DNA of 64,000 nt from positions 1 through 64,000 of the forward strand of contig NZ_JAIWOY010000010.1 in NCBI RefSeq assembly GCF_020216525.1, given 5' to 3'. Both the position numbers and the translations under genes were made by a program. Below, piece by piece: positions 6,959 to 15,638 of the stretch (within the stretch, counting starts at the first letter, position 1; each line of letters begins with the position of its first letter). The DNA is from Nocardioides nematodiphilus (GTDB lineage Bacteria > Actinomycetota > Actinomycetes > Propionibacteriales > Nocardioidaceae). The notes below the pieces were generated by a model, which worked only from the letters and a program-made list of their open reading frames with translations, had not been told where the DNA came from and made no database searches.

Positions 6959-9766
6959 TCACCGCTCCCCGTCGTGGGACCCGTGACCGGGGGCCGCCTC
7001 GAGACCGAGGCTGGCGGCGAGTCGGCGCGCGACCCGCTCACCCCACGCGCGCTGGTCAGCAGTGACCCCCACCCGCACCGCGCGCCTGATCACGTCGTCG
7101 ACCTGCTCGGCGAGCGTCGCCTGCCGGGCCGGGCTCGCCAGATCGGCGCGCGCCGCCCGGGCCAGGCGCTCGCGCAGCGCCTCGTCCGCGGCGAGACGCT
7201 CGATGGCGTCCGCGAGCCCGTCCACGTCGCCGGGCGCGAAGGCCACCCCGGTCTCGCCGTCGCGCATGTACTCGCTGGGCCCGGCGACGTCGGCGTACAC
7301 GATCGGCACGTCGAACGCGGCCGCCTCGAACGGCACCCGCCCGAAGGCCTCGGCGGTCGACGGCACGATCACCGCGTCCAGGCCGGAGAACATCCGCTCG
7401 CGGCTCGGCTCGAAGCCGGCGAAGTGGATGAGGTCGGTGGCGCCGCGCCCGCGCACGGCGCTCTCGAGGCTGCGCCGGGCCTCCGAGAGGCCGCCACCGA
7501 AGAGCATCACCCGGATCGGCACGCCCCGTGAGCGCAGCGCGACCGCGGCCTCGAGCATCGTCGTCTGGTCCTTGCCGGAGCGGATGTCGGCGACGACGCC
7601 GACGGTGAAGACCTCGGCGCGGCGCCGCGTCCACGAGTCGCGCTCCGCGGTGGCGCCCGGGATGACCGGCGCCGGGTGCACCACGGTGGCGCGCTCGGGG
7701 TGTCCGGGGAAGAAGTACTCCCGGACGCAGGCAGAGTTGGTGATCACCTCGGCCGCCGAGGCACCGAGCACCGCGCCCACCTCGGCCGGCGGGCCGGGCA
7801 GCACGAGACCGAGGTCGATGTCGCCGAACTCGCGGACGTACCAGACGTGCGGGATCCCGACGAGCGCCGCAGCGATGGCGCCCTGCGGGGTGAGGGCGCA
7901 CTGGGTCAGCACGACGTCGGGGCGGCGCCGGCGCAGCTCCTGGACCAGGAGCGGCTGGGCCGGGCCCAGGTCGTCGACGCACAGCGGATCCGAGACCGGG
8001 ACCGGGGGCTCCGCCGGCCGGCGGTACCAGACCGGCAGCGGGTCGACGAGCGTCACCGAGCCGCCGACCTCGTGCAGCAGATCACCCAGTCCGCGGTCGT
8101 ACGGGAACACGGTGTCGACCATGTGGCCTTGGCGGATCAGCGCCTCAGTCATCTCCGCGTGGGAGCGCTGGCCGCCGAGCATGCCGCCCCACTGGGTGAC
8201 GACGGTGACGGTCGCTGCCCCCTTCTTGCGGACGGCGTAGAGGTGCCCGAGGGGAGCGCCCGGCTCGCGCACCTCCTCCCAGCGTGCGGTGTCGTCGGCG
8301 ATCGCGTAGAGCCGGAATCCGGCGGTGAGGAGACCCTTCTGCACGCCGGCGTCGACGTCGGTCCACAGGACGCGCAGGTCCGGGCCCGCGAGTGCCTCGA
8401 TCCCGGGGACGGGCCGCCCGAGGAGCACCGTCTTGCGGCTCCCCTGCGTCTGGTCGAGGTCGCTGATCCGTACGTCCGGCGGCACGACCTCGCCCAGCCA
8501 GCCGAGCCAGCCCAGCAGATCGCTCCCGTCGCCCGTCAGCACCAGGTGATCGGCGTCCTGGGCGACGGTGGCGAGCAGGGCGGAGACATAGGCCGGGCGC
8601 TCGCCCGCCAGCATCTCGTCCAGGTCGCGTGTCGTGATCGAGCGCGCCGGCGCCTGCGGGTGCCAGCGCCAGGACAACTGGCGCTCCGTCCCCTGCGGCG
8701 ACCCCGGCAGCTCCTCGACGCGGACCCGGCCGCCGGTGTGCTGCCTGAAGAAGTCGTACACGTTGTCGCGGTGCCCCGCGCGGCCGGCATGGAAGAGGTC
8801 GTCGGCGGGACGCAGCGAGATGATCTGCACCTCCGGGAGATCGGCGAAGATCAGCGGGAGGTTCGCCATCAACGACGTCTGCAGGCCCATCACCGCCACC
8901 GGCACGACGCCGAGCTCGAGCGTCGCCACCTCGAACGGCACGTCGAACTCGCGCACCTCGACCTCCGCGCGCAGCAGGTCGAGCTTCTGCGCCGGCTCGC
9001 GCCGGTGCGGTGCGTAGATCACGCGGCATCCCGGGAAGCGGGCGCGCGCGGCGTCGATGACCTCGAACGCGATGCGCAGGTCGTGGCCGGGCGACACGTC
9101 CGACCCCGGCACGGTGAACGGCGAGCCCAGGACGACGACCAGGTCCGGGTCCACCCGCAGGTCGGCGATCCGGGCGCGGACGTGGGCGTAGTCGTTGCGC
9201 ACGATGACGTCCTGGGGGGCCGCCTTGATCGCCTGCCAGTAGGCGGTGAAGAGCGTGACGCCGCGGGGCATCCGGTTGTCCGGCAGAGGGCTCGATCGCC
9301 ACTCCTCCTCCAGGAGGCGCTCCCCCTCGGTGCCGGGCCGGCGGTCGATGAGGAGCGTCGCCGCGCCGTCGTCGACGACGGTGATCTGATCGGGCCGCAG
9401 CCGCAGCAGCCGCGCGATCTGGAAGGCGGTGGTGATCCGGAAGTCGCCGACGACGAGCCGCTCCACCGGACGGCCGAGGGCGCCGATGTGCAGCAGGATC
9501 TCGGAGAAGACCTCGGCCTGCCAGTGCGGGGTGCCCTTGGCCCAGCCGTCGGTCGCGCGGACGTGGACCGCCGTCCCCGGCAGCTGCGCGAGCAGGGTGC
9601 GGATCTGCGGGATCGTCTTCTCGGGCGAGACGCCGTCCCCGATGAGGACCAGATCGACGGTGGTGCCGGTGGCCTGCGCGTACTCGATGAGGTTCAGCGC
9701 CTGCAGGGGCGAGGCGATCATCGCGACGGTGGCCGGCCCGGCGCTGGTCGCGCCCTCAGTCTTCAC
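6959..9766 (-). CDS. Two-domain glycosyltransferase: polysialyltransferase-like N-terminus, GT4 C-terminus
   Basis: A 935-residue protein. The N-terminal 400 residues start with MIASPLQALNLIEYA and contain LVVGDFRITTAFQIA and, near residue 131, VDDGAATLL. This S-P-x-Q...N...E opening plus D-D-G motif resembles bacterial sialyl/polysialyltransferases (GT52 and POLYST-type folds); this is similarity by eye. After a linker, residues about 520-900 are a GT4 domain: VTQWGGMLGGQRSHAEM, VGVVADIRSGKDQTTM, HFAGF and TAEAFGRVPFEAA. The frame is open further upstream, but GTG 9766 lies six bases after a TATACT box (9773-9778), suggesting a leaderless start; ATG 9721 is an alternative. It heads the reverse run with the cytidylyltransferase fusion. 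Confidence 0.7.
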   Translation of the reverse strand: MKTEGATSAGPATVAMIASPLQALNLIEYAQATGTTVDLVLIGDGVSPEKTIPQIRTLLAQLPGTAVHVRATDGWAKGTPHWQAEVFSEILLHIGALGRPVERLVVGDFRITTAFQIARLLRLRPDQITVVDDGAATLLIDRRPGTEGERLLEEEWRSSPLPDNRMPRGVTLFTAYWQAIKAAPQDVIVRNDYAHVRARIADLRVDPDLVVVLGSPFTVPGSDVSPGHDLRIAFEVIDAARARFPGCRVIYAPHRREPAQKLDLLRAEVEVREFDVPFEVATLELGVVPVAVMGLQTSLMANLPLIFADLPEVQIISLRPADDLFHAGRAGHRDNVYDFFRQHTGGRVRVEELPGSPQGTERQLSWRWHPQAPARSITTRDLDEMLAGERPAYVSALLATVAQDADHLVLTGDGSDLLGWLGWLGEVVPPDVRISDLDQTQGSRKTVLLGRPVPGIEALAGPDLRVLWTDVDAGVQKGLLTAGFRLYAIADDTARWEEVREPGAPLGHLYAVRKKGAATVTVVTQWGGMLGGQRSHAEMTEALIRQGHMVDTVFPYDRGLGDLLHEVGGSVTLVDPLPVWYRRPAEPPVPVSDPLCVDDLGPAQPLLVQELRRRRPDVVLTQCALTPQGAIAAALVGIPHVWYVREFGDIDLGLVLPGPPAEVGAVLGASAAEVITNSACVREYFFPGHPERATVVHPAPVIPGATAERDSWTRRRAEVFTVGVVADIRSGKDQTTMLEAAVALRSRGVPIRVMLFGGGLSEARRSLESAVRGRGATDLIHFAGFEPSRERMFSGLDAVIVPSTAEAFGRVPFEAAAFDVPIVYADVAGPSEYMRDGETGVAFAPGDVDGLADAIERLAADEALRERLARAARADLASPARQATLAEQVDDVIRRAVRVGVTADQRAWGERVARRLAASLGLEAAPGHGSHDGER

Positions 9767-9772
9767 CGGGCG

Positions 9773-9778
9773 AGTATA
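9773..9778 (-). promoter_or_regulatory. -10 box (TATACT) for leaderless glycosyltransferase mRNA
   Basis: On the reverse strand TATACT is followed by six bases and then the GTG at 9766, the distance expected when transcription starts at the first base of the start codon. No clear -35 is visible. Confidence 0.5.
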
Positions 9779-9793
9779 GGAGTCGCGATCGCC

Positions 9794-9799
9794 TAGGAT
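9794..9799 (+). promoter_or_regulatory. -10 box (TAGGAT) for leaderless acyltransferase mRNA
   Basis: TAGGAT fits the actinobacterial TANNNT consensus and is followed by six bases and then the ATG at 9806. With the box on the opposite strand it makes a compact divergent promoter pair inside a 39-base gap. Confidence 0.5.
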
Positions 9800-9805
9800 C
9801 CGCCC

Positions 9806-10489
9806 ATGGACACCGAGGCGCGCGTGGCATCTCTCGAGGCCCGCCTGGACGCATTGGCGCAGCGTCTCGAGGCCTCGGAGAACGAGGCGCGCACCCTGAG
9901 GCGGGTGGTGGCGATGTCGTCCACCCGGTGGCTGCACTGGATCCGCCTGGAGCGTGCGGCGCAGGCCCAGGAGGAGCAGGGCGGGTGGCCCGCGTCGAGC
10001 GCCGAGTGGAACGAGCGCCGCACCGCGTACTGGACCGACGTGGCCCTCCAGTCCGGGCTGGTCGCGCTGGGCAGCCTGCGGGTCAACGACGAGTCGCTCT
10101 TCAACCCGAACGTCACCGTCGGCGACGACTTCCACACCAACGGCCTGTTCGTGCACGGCGCCGGCGAGGTGCGCATCGGCGCCCACTTCCACAGCGGGCC
10201 GCACTGCCACATCCTCACCGAGTCGCACCACTACGAGGGCGAGGCCCTCCCCTACGACGCCGAGCGGATCCTCACCACCGTCACGATCGGCGACAACGTG
10301 TGGCTCGGCACCGGCGTGATGATCCTGCCGGGCGTCACCATCGGCGACGGGGCGATCATCCAGGCCGGCAGCGTCGTCGTGCGGGACATCGCGCCGTTGG
10401 CGATCGCAGGCGGCAGCCCGGCGGTGCCGTTCGCCGCCCGCGACGCGGCGCACTACGAGCGGCTGGCCGGCCCGGGCGACCGCGGCTGA
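9806..10489 (+). CDS. Hexapeptide-repeat acyltransferase with N-terminal coiled coil
   Basis: A 227-residue acyltransferase of the left-handed beta-helix family. Residues 1-35 are a heptad-like coiled coil (EARVASLEARLDALAQRLEA). From about residue 105 hexapeptide turns appear: VTVGDDFHTNG, VRIGAHFHSG, VTIGDNVWLGTGVMILPG and VTIGDGAIIQAGSVV, ending with the IAGGSPA loop typical of maltose/galactoside acetyltransferases. It probably O- or N-acetylates a sugar of the neighbouring glycan; a PseH/PerB-like role is possible but not shown. It stands alone on the forward strand between two reverse runs and has its own apparent promoter. Confidence 0.75.
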   Translation: MDTEARVASLEARLDALAQRLEASENEARTLRRVVAMSSTRWLHWIRLERAAQAQEEQGGWPASSAEWNERRTAYWTDVALQSGLVALGSLRVNDESLFNPNVTVGDDFHTNGLFVHGAGEVRIGAHFHSGPHCHILTESHHYEGEALPYDAERILTTVTIGDNVWLGTGVMILPGVTIGDGAIIQAGSVVVRDIAPLAIAGGSPAVPFAARDAAHYERLAGPGDRG

Positions 10490-10492
10490 GCC

Positions 10493-11692
10493 TCAGCCGA
10501 TCGGGACGACGATCTCCTCCCACTCGGGCAGTGCGAAGAAGTCCGCCACCTTGTGGGAGGTCGTGCTGAAGTACGCATCCGGGTAGACCGCGATCTTGCG
10601 TGCCAGCGCGGTGTGGACCAGATCGCACAGGCCGCTGCGCAGGCTGATGAAGGTGCCGGCGTGCTCGACGGCGCCGACCATCTGGGAGAGCGGTACACGC
10701 AGTGGGCGGGTGCCCGGCAGCGGCTGCTCGGCGCCGGCGACGTTCGTGTAGACCGTCCGGCCGGCGGCGGCGTGCTCGGCGACGAGGCCCTCCCAGAAGG
10801 CGAGCGGCGGCGGGACCACGCTCTTGGCGTACGGCGCGATGATCACCGAGGTGCCCTGCGGGATGCCGTCGGTGTTCTCGAAGGCGTCGAGGTAGGCCGG
10901 GACGGCCGGTCGCGCGGTGACGTCGAGGCCGTAGACGACCGAGCGGTAGTAGTCGAACAGGGTGAGGGACTCGCCCTGGAAGATCAGCGGGGAGCCGGAG
11001 CGGTCGGGCGTGAAGCCGATCGTGTACGCGGTGTCGTCGCTGAGCAGCACCGCGCGGATCAGGTCCTCCATCTCCTGGTAGGTGAGCACGGCCGCGGTGT
11101 CGACCCCGGAGAGCCGGACCACCTGCTCCGAGCCGCGCCCGACGACCACCGCGGCGGCCTGCTCGATGCCGTTCTCCGCGCAGAACGCGGGCAGGTAGGA
11201 CATCAGCCAGTAGACGTCCCCCAGTCCGTTGAAGGGGCACAGCACCAGGTGCTGTCGCGGGAACCGGGCCCGGATGTCGGCGAGCAACGAGGCGCCGTAG
11301 CTCGCCCGCGCCTTGACGACGTGCTCCTCCTCGGCGGTCGGCAGCATGGTGTGGACGTCACTGCCGACGATGCGCAGGATCTCGCCCTCGAAGCCGAGCG
11401 CGCGCAGCTGGTCACGCATCACCTCGAAGTGCGGCGAGGAGATGAGCACGACCGTCCGGGTGTCGGCGCAGGTCGCGATGAAGTCGGGCTCGAGCACCGG
11501 GACGCCGTCGAACGAGGCGCCCTGCTTCATCGGGTTGTTGTCCAGGTACGCCCGGACGGCCACCCCACCCTCGGCGAGGTGGCGCTGGATCGCGGCGGTC
11601 GCGTTCGAGTGCCCGAAGAGCAGGACGGTCGCACCGTCGAGCAGGTGGATGCGCAGCAGCCGGTCGACGGCCTCGCGCAGGTCGGCGCTCAC
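10493..11692 (-). CDS. Uncharacterised two-domain glycan protein (Rossmann-like N-terminus)
   Basis: A 399-residue protein I cannot assign. The first 115 or so residues look like a nucleotide- or sugar-binding Rossmann domain of the PglD/CapD N-terminal kind: ATVLLFGHSNATAAIQRHL, then VRAYLDNNPMKQG. The C-terminal half has GT-B-like features: LVLCPFNGLGDVYWL near residue 148 and a final RVPLSQMVGAVEHAGTFISL...LCDLVHTAL block, like GT9 enzymes where the donor site sits late. It is the last gene of the seven-gene reverse operon, three bases after the glycerophosphotransferase-like gene, with a GTG start. A glycosyl- or phosphoglycosyl-transfer role is inference. Confidence 0.5.
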   Translation of the reverse strand: MSADLREAVDRLLRIHLLDGATVLLFGHSNATAAIQRHLAEGGVAVRAYLDNNPMKQGASFDGVPVLEPDFIATCADTRTVVLISSPHFEVMRDQLRALGFEGEILRIVGSDVHTMLPTAEEEHVVKARASYGASLLADIRARFPRQHLVLCPFNGLGDVYWLMSYLPAFCAENGIEQAAAVVVGRGSEQVVRLSGVDTAAVLTYQEMEDLIRAVLLSDDTAYTIGFTPDRSGSPLIFQGESLTLFDYYRSVVYGLDVTARPAVPAYLDAFENTDGIPQGTSVIIAPYAKSVVPPPLAFWEGLVAEHAAAGRTVYTNVAGAEQPLPGTRPLRVPLSQMVGAVEHAGTFISLRSGLCDLVHTALARKIAVYPDAYFSTTSHKVADFFALPEWEEIVVPIG

Positions 11693-11695
11693 GGC

Positions 11696-13141
11696 TCAGG
11701 CGTCTTCCGCGCAGCTCATGATGTAGCCGTGGATGTGCGCGCCGGCGGTGCCGTCGGCGTGGGTGGTGAATGCCGCGAAGAACTCCTCCTGCCCGGGCAC
11801 GATGCCGCCGTTCTCGGAGACCTTGCGCCGCAGGTAGGTGAGCGCGCCCTCGTGCAGCAGCCGCTCGGGGCGGGCGAAGCGCCGGACCTCGGGGTGGACC
11901 CAGCCGTCCGGCACCCAGTCGTCCGGCATCGGGGTGCCCGACGCGTCGTCGGTCGGCACGTGGCTCTCGAGGTTGACGATCGGCTTGCCGGTGAGCCCGA
12001 AGAGGCCCATCACCGAGCTCCACTGGCCGTAGTAGGCGTGCGCGTGGTGGATGGCGCGCTGCAGGTCGTGGCTGGTGTCGACGATGACCCGCGACATGCC
12101 TTTGGCGCGCGAGACGAGCGCGTCGTACGACGGCGCGAGGTCGGGCGCCATGCTGTCGATCGTGGCCCGCTCCAGCGGGTGCGGGCGCCACCACAGCACG
12201 AGGTCCTCGTGCTTCATCACGGCGTCCAGGACGCTGTCGAGCTTGGCCAGCATCTCGGCGCGATCGCGCAGGAGACCGTTGATCGACGTCAGCTGGAGGA
12301 TGACGGTGCGGCCGGCGATCTTGTCGGACCATGCGGGCGGCAGCGCGCCACCGGCCGTACGGACGTAGTCGAACTTCGGCGATCCGAGCGGCACGATCTT
12401 GTTGCTCGACCACTGCTTGATGGCGCGCTGGGCGAACGCCTCGCTCTGGTAGATCACCTTGTCGAAGTGCTCGAAGCTGGGGTGCTGGTCGAAGTGCTCG
12501 CCGACGGGGGCCTGGGTCGACCAGTAGGGCACGTAGACCAGCTGGCCGCAATGCGGGCGCAGCCGGTCGGAGTAGTAGTCGGGGTGGACGCTGGTGACGG
12601 TGTTGAACCCGTCGTACGGGTTGTGCACGTAGACGACGTCGGGGTGCACGGCCGCGATGTCGAACGTCCGGTGGTCGACGACCGGGACCTCGGCGGGCAG
12701 GTCCTTGTCGTGCAGGCGCCACTCCTTGAGCGTGCGCTCGGGGGTGAGCTCGGCGAACGGGATCGGCACGACGATCGCCTCGCAGCGCGGGTCGGCGTCG
12801 GCGGCCTGCCAGATGGTGTGCAGGCTGTCCCACATCGAGGCGTTGTAGGGCAGGAAGACGACGGTGTACGTCACCTCGACAGCCTGCAGCTCCGCCTTCA
12901 GCTCCTGGACACGCGCGACGACGTCCGCCCCGCTGCCGCGGCCGTCGAGGAGGGCGCCGAGGGCGATCGCGACCGCCTCGGTGCGCGGGGCGATCTCGGG
13001 GTCGCCGAACAGCGGCAGGGCCTCGGCGATCTCACCGACCATCCGCGGCACGGCGTCGGGTCCGAGGTGCTCGCACTGGCGCGCGCCGTCGAGGACCGCG
13101 TCCACGATCTCCAGCAGCTGCTGCCGCACTCTGTTCTTCAC
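11696..13141 (-). CDS. CDP-glycerol glycerophosphotransferase-like enzyme (TagB/TagF family)
   Basis: A 481-residue protein with the TagB/TagF fold in its C-terminal 350 residues: YTVVFLPYNASMWDSL, VVYVHNPYDGFN, QLVYVPYWS, KVIYQSEAFAQRAI, VPLGSPKFDY, LWWRPHPLE and the late SSVMGLFGLTGKPIVNLE. The R-P-H-P and late S/E elements are the family's substrate-binding marks. TagF-type enzymes move glycerol- or ribitol-phosphate from a CDP-activated donor onto a glycan, making phosphodiester links. Next to flagellin and a TarI-like cytidylyltransferase, it may attach a phosphorylated group to the flagellin glycan. Start GTG; 19 bases separate it from the gene upstream. Confidence 0.72.
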   Translation of the reverse strand: MKNRVRQQLLEIVDAVLDGARQCEHLGPDAVPRMVGEIAEALPLFGDPEIAPRTEAVAIALGALLDGRGSGADVVARVQELKAELQAVEVTYTVVFLPYNASMWDSLHTIWQAADADPRCEAIVVPIPFAELTPERTLKEWRLHDKDLPAEVPVVDHRTFDIAAVHPDVVYVHNPYDGFNTVTSVHPDYYSDRLRPHCGQLVYVPYWSTQAPVGEHFDQHPSFEHFDKVIYQSEAFAQRAIKQWSSNKIVPLGSPKFDYVRTAGGALPPAWSDKIAGRTVILQLTSINGLLRDRAEMLAKLDSVLDAVMKHEDLVLWWRPHPLERATIDSMAPDLAPSYDALVSRAKGMSRVIVDTSHDLQRAIHHAHAYYGQWSSVMGLFGLTGKPIVNLESHVPTDDASGTPMPDDWVPDGWVHPEVRRFARPERLLHEGALTYLRRKVSENGGIVPGQEEFFAAFTTHADGTAGAHIHGYIMSCAEDA

Positions 13142-13160
13142 GCCGTCCGCCCGCTCTCCA

Positions 13161-13985
13161 TCACAGCTTCACACATGCCGGGTCGATGGGGTCGTCCCAC
13201 ACCAGCCCGTCCTTCCAGTGGTAGGCGCCGCGCAGCGTCTCCCCCGTACGGTCGTACTCGCCCTGCCGCCACTCGACCAGGCCGGCGTGCATGAAGAAGG
13301 TGTCGTCGAGGTAGAACGACTCCAGCACCGCCTCGCCGCTCAGCCGGAGGTGGTCGAAGACCATGTCGATGTTCTCCAGCTGCGGGTCGATGCCGCGTGG
13401 CACGTCGACATCGCTGCCGGCCTTGCGGCGGCCGATGAGGCCGGCCGGGGCGGCGGCGATCGTGGCACGCATGTCGGCCGGGTCGAGCGCCTCGACCAGG
13501 CCGACGTAGTCGGCCGACATCCGGGTGAAGGCGACGCCGAAGGACCAGTGGTTCTCGTAGGTCCGGTAGAAGTCGAGCGAGACGGTGTCGGCGTCGTGGG
13601 CATGGGCCCACTCCTCGACGCCGGCCAGGCGCGCCCTGATCATCGCGGGGTCGTGCAGGAAGAGCGTGTCGTCGGCGTCGATGCCCCAGAACTCCTCGAG
13701 TCCCTCGGCGGCGGCGTGCTCGAACGACGTCATGTGCGCGGCGCCCGCGTTGCGCCAGCGCGGGGCGACCTTGTCGTGCAGCAGCTCGGCCATCCGCGGC
13801 GAGGACGGCACGACGGCCTCGTACTCGAGCTCGGCGGGGACCCAGGCGGCGATGTCGTCGGCGTCCCAGTCGCACAGCAGGAAGACGCGCGCACCGGTGC
13901 CGGCCCAGGTCTGCGCCCAGAAGCGCAGGCACCGGGTCGTCACGGTCGTACGCCGGTTGATCTTGAGGTAGCAGGCGCTCAGCAC
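13161..13985 (-). CDS. Unknown protein of glycan operon
   Basis: A 274-residue soluble protein that I do not recognise. It opens with LSACYLKINRRTTVTTRCLR, then ARVFLLCDWDADDI, which resembles the first strands of a GT-A or nucleotidyl-transfer fold, and has ADDTLFLHDPAMIRARL and NHWSFGVAFTRMSADYVG. No transmembrane segment or signal peptide. GTG at 13985 overlaps the end of the upstream cytidylyltransferase gene by seven bases, so it is translated with it. Function can only be linked to the operon: modification or transfer of an activated residue. Confidence 0.5.
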   Translation of the reverse strand: MLSACYLKINRRTTVTTRCLRFWAQTWAGTGARVFLLCDWDADDIAAWVPAELEYEAVVPSSPRMAELLHDKVAPRWRNAGAAHMTSFEHAAAEGLEEFWGIDADDTLFLHDPAMIRARLAGVEEWAHAHDADTVSLDFYRTYENHWSFGVAFTRMSADYVGLVEALDPADMRATIAAAPAGLIGRRKAGSDVDVPRGIDPQLENIDMVFDHLRLSGEAVLESFYLDDTFFMHAGLVEWRQGEYDRTGETLRGAYHWKDGLVWDDPIDPACVKL

Positions 13986-14650
13986 GACAGCACCGCCTCG
14001 ACGACCGCCAGGTCGAGAGCACTGGTGATCCGCAGGTTCATCGGGGTGCTCGGCACGACCGACGGCCTGACGCCGCCGATGGCGCACAGCTGAGCCGGGT
14101 CGTGGCTGGCGACGCCGTTGTTCTGCGCCCAGGTGTAGAGGTCGAGGATGGTGGCGAGCCGGAAGGTCTGCGGGTAGCGCGCCGTGTGCAGCTCGCGGCG
14201 CGGCGGGACCCGGTGGATCTGGGTGGTGCCGGTCTCGGCCCACACCACGCTGTCGGCGAACGGCTCGGCGCTGACCGCGGCCCGGCGCTCGCGCGCGGTG
14301 GCGATGTTCGCCGAGATCAGCGCGGCATCGATGGCCGGGCGAGCCGCCTGGTGGATGAGGACGATGCCCTCGTCGCCGACGATCGTGTGCAGCTCGCGCA
14401 GTCCGCGCAGGATCGAGTCGCCGGCGCTGGGACCGCCCACGATGACGGCGCGGACCGGGGCCTCGTCGCTCTGGGCGAGCGCCGTGACCGCGGCGGCGCG
14501 CTCCGTCGAGGTGACGATGACGATCGCCTCGACGTCCGGGTGGGCGGTGAAGTGCTCCAGGGTGTGCGCGAGCACGGGACGCCCGGCGAGCTCCTCGAGC
14601 ACGAGGTCCTCGGCGGCGTCGGCGAGCAGGAGCGCGGCGACCGCGGTCAC
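13979..14650 (-). CDS. IspD/TarI-like cytidylyltransferase
   Basis: A 223-residue protein of the IspD superfamily, which includes IspD (MEP pathway) and TarI/Bcs1 (CDP-ribitol). Visible parts: AALLLADAAEDLVLEELAGRPVLAHTLE, a degenerate form of the N-terminal P-loop-like region, VIVGGPSAGDSILRGL, and VLIHQAARPAIDAALI, matching V-L-V-H-D-A-A-R-P with the D changed to Q. The basic residues usual in the N-terminal CTP-binding loop are largely absent, so catalysis should not be assumed. Context (TagF-like transferase next door) favours an alditol-phosphate CDP donor over isoprenoid synthesis. GTG at 14650 overlaps the upstream stop (GTGA). Confidence 0.62.
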   Translation of the reverse strand: MTAVAALLLADAAEDLVLEELAGRPVLAHTLEHFTAHPDVEAIVIVTSTERAAAVTALAQSDEAPVRAVIVGGPSAGDSILRGLRELHTIVGDEGIVLIHQAARPAIDAALISANIATARERRAAVSAEPFADSVVWAETGTTQIHRVPPRRELHTARYPQTFRLATILDLYTWAQNNGVASHDPAQLCAIGGVRPSVVPSTPMNLRITSALDLAVVEAVLSC

Positions 14651-15033
14651 AGCGCGCCGTCGATCCGGACGGCGACCGCCGGCGCGGTGTCACGCGGCGT
14701 GCTGATCGCGAGTGCGGTGACCAGGCCCGAGGGCTTGGCGTCGTTGACCACGATCCGCTCCCCGTACGGGGCGCCGAGGATCAGGTGGTCGTACCGGATG
14801 CCGTGCTCGGCGAGGAAGGCCTCGGTCTTCTCGCGGTGGTCCTCGGTGCGGGCGGTCACCAGGACCACCATGTCACCGGCGGGGATCTGGTCGAGGAGCT
14901 CGGTGGCGCCGTCGAGCAGCGTGTCGGCACCGTCGAGCAGGTGCCCGTTGTGCTTCACCAGGGTGCCGTCGAGGTCGAGGAACCAGGTGTGGCCGAGCGG
15001 GGAGAGGACCAGCTGCGTGATCGGCTGGGCCAT
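14647..15033 (-). CDS. Small HAD-family phosphatase
   Basis: A 128-residue HAD hydrolase without a cap domain. Motif I FLDLDGTLV places the nucleophile Asp at residue 20 and the acid/base Asp at 22; motif II is VLVTARTED, and the Lys/Asp end is VVNDAKPSG. Size and motif pattern resemble small capsule-locus phosphatases. It would remove phosphate from a sugar or alditol intermediate. ATG 15033 overlaps the stop of the SIS isomerase gene (ATGA), and its own end overlaps the IspD/TarI-like gene. Confidence 0.75.
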   Translation of the reverse strand: MAQPITQLVLSPLGHTWFLDLDGTLVKHNGHLLDGADTLLDGATELLDQIPAGDMVVLVTARTEDHREKTEAFLAEHGIRYDHLILGAPYGERIVVNDAKPSGLVTALAISTPRDTAPAVAVRIDGAL

Positions 15034-15638
15034 CAGCGCGGCTCCGGGATGCGGGCGCTGTCGAGGCGAGCGCCGATCGCACCACCGGGGTGGTTCAGGT
15101 GCAATGTGCCGATCTCCACCCCGAGGCCCTCGACCAGCTCCATCGCGAGGTGCTGGAGGACGAGGAGGTTCAGCACCGTGGAGTTGTTGGGGAGGATGTC
15201 CCAGGCATCACCCTCGTGCTCGAGCTCGAGGATCACCCGCTGCGGCACCTCGCGGTAGAGCGTGCTCTCGCGGCTGAAGGAGAGCAGCCAGATCGAGCAG
15301 CGCCGGCCCTGGGCCTTGAGCAGGTCGACCAGGTGCACCGACTCGCAGGTCTCGCCGCTCTTGCTGAGCACGACGACCAGGTCGCCGTCGCGGACCATGC
15401 CGAGGTCGCCGTGGACGGCCGAGTTGGTGTGCATGAAGGCGGCCTGGATGCCGACGGAGTTGAGCGTGCCGACGACCTTCTCGCAGATCGGGACGTTCTT
15501 GCCCAGACCCGAGAAGATCAGCTTGCCGCCGGCGGCGATGGTGGCGAGTGCGTCGGCCTTGAGGCCCTCGAACTCGTCGTCGCGCACCGAGTCGAGCGCG
15601 TCGCCGAGCAGTCGCATCGTCGCGTCGAACCGCTTCAT
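15033..15638 (-). CDS. SIS-domain sugar-phosphate isomerase
   Basis: A 201-residue SIS protein: GKLIFSGLGKNVPICEKV, VHGDLGMVRDGDLVVVLSKSGETCE and the C-terminal LNHPGGAIG. The last motif is typical of arabinose-5-phosphate isomerases (KdsD/KpsF/GutQ); GmhA sedoheptulose-7-phosphate isomerases share the fold. It lacks the CBS pair of full-length KdsD. It probably turns a ketose phosphate into the aldose phosphate that feeds the operon's kinase/nucleotidyltransferase. Overlaps both neighbours by four bases. Confidence 0.72.
   Translation of the reverse strand: MKRFDATMRLLGDALDSVRDDEFEGLKADALATIAAGGKLIFSGLGKNVPICEKVVGTLNSVGIQAAFMHTNSAVHGDLGMVRDGDLVVVLSKSGETCESVHLVDLLKAQGRRCSIWLLSFSRESTLYREVPQRVILELEHEGDAWDILPNNSTVLNLLVLQHLAMELVEGLGVEIGTLHLNHPGGAIGARLDSARIPEPR

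Noticed and set aside
9767..10453. The upstream extension of the large glycosyltransferase frame (to 10453) as a real N-terminus.
   Set aside because: It lies antisense to a convincing hexapeptide acyltransferase, and a TATACT box sits six bases before GTG 9766.
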